NCBI GenBank assembly: GCA_004353515.1
Contig: SMNZ01000005.1
Location: 62,001-126,000, forward strand
Origin: Alteromonadaceae bacterium M269
GTDB taxonomy: Bacteria > Pseudomonadota > Gammaproteobacteria > Enterobacterales > Alteromonadaceae
Direction: 5' to 3'
Length of the DNA: 64,000 nucleotides
The notes below the pieces were generated by a model that saw nothing but the letters and a program-made list of their open reading frames with translations, ran no database searches and had not been told where the DNA came from. Positions 62,477 through 64,000 of this stretch are shown in pieces (within the stretch, counting starts at the first letter, position 1; each line of letters begins with the position of its first letter). A program made the position numbers and the translations under genes.

Positions 62477-63418
62477 ATGCCATCTTGTGCTGATAATGAA
62501 TACACCATTGGTATTCTTAATTATCCAGGTGCTCAGCGCGCCGCCGTGTTTGGATTAGCTGATTTGTTTGAAACAGCGAATAGGATGTCTGCGAAAGAGA
62601 GTTCGGAAGGTGATGCTCGCACTATTCAAGTTAAGGTTATTGAGGATACATCTCATCAACAAGCCCCCCTGTCCACTATTATTCTCCCGCCAAGCTTAAA
62701 TGATGACACTACGCTTCTTGATGAGGACAGCCTAAACGACTTAGCGCAGCTGCACCAGCAAGGGACCTTATTATGTTCTGTGTGTGCAGGGGCTTTTGTT
62801 TTGGCGCAAACCGGTATTTTGGATGGCCGTAAAGCAACAACACACTGGGCATTAGCTGAAAAGTTTAGGGAACTTTATCCCGACGTGAAGTTGGATACCG
62901 ATAAGCTGGTTATAGATGATGGTGATGTGATCACTGCTGGTGGTCTCATGGCTTGGACTGATTTGGGGCTGAAACTGGTTGACCGCTATCTGGGCTCTTC
63001 AACTATGTTAGCAACTGCGCGTTTTATGCTGGTTGATCCGGGTGGCAGAGAGCAACGATTCTACAGTGTCTTTTCTCCTTCATTAACGCACGGCGATGAG
63101 CCGATTTTGAAGGTACAACACTGGCTTCAGACCAGCTACGAGCAAGCCATTACTGTGAATGATATGGCAGAAAAGGCGAACCTCAGTACGCGCACTTTTA
63201 TACGTCGTTTTCAGCAGGCGACTGAGCTAAGTCCTTCAACCTATCTACAACACTTAAGGGTTGGTAAAGCGCGTAGCTTGATGGAGTCGTCTAAGATGAC
63301 GATAGACAAAATAGCTTGGGAGGTCGGTTATAACGATACCAGCGCGTTTAGGAAGACGTTTCAAAAGTTGATGGGGTTAACACCGCAAGAATATCGTTAT
63401 CGATTTACTGCTGATTGA
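62477..63418 (+). CDS. GlxA-type AraC regulator with DJ-1/PfpI domain
   Basis: About 313 residues (the upstream ATG at 62402 would add 25). N-terminal DJ-1/PfpI domain with SVCAGAFVLAQTG (Cys nucleophile position) and RKATTHWALAEKF; C-terminal AraC HTH (DMAEKANLSTRTFIRRF and DKIAWEVGYNDTSAFRKTF). Likely regulates the divergent hydrolase/GST pair. The ribosome site is weak for both starts. Confidence 0.85.
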   Translation: MPSCADNEYTIGILNYPGAQRAAVFGLADLFETANRMSAKESSEGDARTIQVKVIEDTSHQQAPLSTIILPPSLNDDTTLLDEDSLNDLAQLHQQGTLLCSVCAGAFVLAQTGILDGRKATTHWALAEKFRELYPDVKLDTDKLVIDDGDVITAGGLMAWTDLGLKLVDRYLGSSTMLATARFMLVDPGGREQRFYSVFSPSLTHGDEPILKVQHWLQTSYEQAITVNDMAEKANLSTRTFIRRFQQATELSPSTYLQHLRVGKARSLMESSKMTIDKIAWEVGYNDTSAFRKTFQKLMGLTPQEYRYRFTAD

Positions 63419-63589
63419 ACGAGAAGCACTCTGATTACAAGAGCTTTTGTTTGAACACTGAAAATAGGATTTGGCGCACTGTGCAACTGAATTGGCACAA
63501 TTGGATAGCAGGTTGTCGTCATCTGATTTTAAGCACTTTGCGTCACTTGCTTTAATAGCCTCAGTCAAATAGTTAACTGAGGAAAAGAT

Positions 63590-64000
63590 ATGGCATCTTC
63601 ACAAACAGCTCTTATAACGGGCGCATCTGGTGGTATTGGTATTGAATTAGCGCGTATTCACGCGTCTAAAGGTCGTGACCTCGTTGTTGTGGCTCGATCT
63701 GAAGATAAACTTCAAGCGTTAAAAAGTGAGCTTGAATCGCAGTTTGGTGTCAGTGTTTGGGTCATCGCTGAAGATCTTTCTGAGCCAGATTCAGCAAAGA
63801 AAATCTATGAACAAACGCAACAACTAGGCCTCAAAATCAGTATATTAATTAACAATGCAGGGTTTGGTGGTCACGGCTTTTTTAACGAGCGAGCTTTGGA
63901 AAAAGAGCAGTCCATGATGCAAGTAAACATGGTGAGTCTGACTAACCTAACGCATTACTACTTGCAGGATATGGTGAAAGCTAATTATGGACGTATCCTT
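63590..64000 (+). CDS. Short-chain dehydrogenase/reductase (3' end off window)
   Basis: 137 codons from ATG 63590, with GAGGAAAA upstream. Classical SDR N-terminus: cofactor motif TGASGGIGIELA, the Asp after VIAED, and NNAG followed by FGGHGFF. The catalytic Ser-Tyr-Lys lie beyond the window. The preceding 171 bp show no gene. Confidence 0.9.
   Translation, partial: MASSQTALITGASGGIGIELARIHASKGRDLVVVARSEDKLQALKSELESQFGVSVWVIAEDLSEPDSAKKIYEQTQQLGLKISILINNAGFGGHGFFNERALEKEQSMMQVNMVSLTNLTHYYLQDMVKANYGRIL

Overview
The window looks like chromosomal DNA of a gammaproteobacterium, probably marine or free-living. The evidence is the lptM-lysA-dapF-DUF484-yigB block, a UvrD of enterobacterial type, biosynthetic SpeA, GlmU and DeoR-GlmS, a MaoP/HdfR pair, and a full Tn7-type tnsABCDE set next to glmS. 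I cannot name the genus from sequence alone.

Positions 1-18.4 kb are mostly housekeeping: uvrD (cut by the window edge), a type IV pilin-like gene, a PhzF isomerase, cysE, a cupin, yigB, DUF484, dapF, lysA, the small lipoprotein lptM, speA, an exosortase-sorted surface protein, a serine hydrolase, an alkylation-repair pair (Ada-AlkA fusion plus Ogt), a DMT exporter, a DUF5694 protein and glmU. Positions 18.4-25.0 kb hold a cytoplasmic PAS chemoreceptor, five genes of the Nit1C (nitrilase-1) cluster without the nitrilase, and an orphan membrane protein. These sit between glmU and the deoR-glmS operon.

A complete Tn7-like transposon occupies 27955-50513 (22,559 bp). It has TGTCG/CGACA ends, an exact 5-bp duplication (CCTTT), three TnsB-type sites in each end and all five tns genes with their catalytic residues. 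It lies 25 bp past the glmS stop, in the 3' arm of the glmS terminator. Its cargo has two parts. The first (35.9-42.3 kb) looks like defence or toxin-antitoxin material: AbrB plus an unknown partner, a zinc-ribbon protein, an HTH/IrrE-like pair, an sce7726-type PD-(D/E)XK protein facing a Beta-family protein, a HigB-like/HigA-ImmA-IrrE pair, and small proteins. The second (42.5-50.4 kb) is unusual. It holds an EAL-HDOD regulator, then an operon of MaoP (DUF413), a GshB-like ATP-grasp ligase, an N-formylglutamate-amidohydrolase/DUF1704 metallopeptidase fusion and an MscS channel. Divergent from it are hdfR, a DUF1003 membrane protein and a second small MscS protein.

The most interesting idea concerns that operon. 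An amide-bond-forming enzyme and a MATCAP-type (HExxxH) carboxypeptidase are co-expressed with a chromosome-organising protein whose C-terminus ends EEEEW. This resembles the ligase/carboxypeptidase/acidic-aromatic-tail arrangement of tubulin tyrosination. It is inference only.

After the transposon come an S9 peptidase, a hybrid histidine kinase, an AhpD-like gene whose 5' end appears frameshifted, a czcCBA heavy-metal efflux operon with two tandem palindromic operators at its promoter, a GST, an isochorismatase-like hydrolase, a GlxA-type AraC regulator and the start of a short-chain dehydrogenase that runs off the window.
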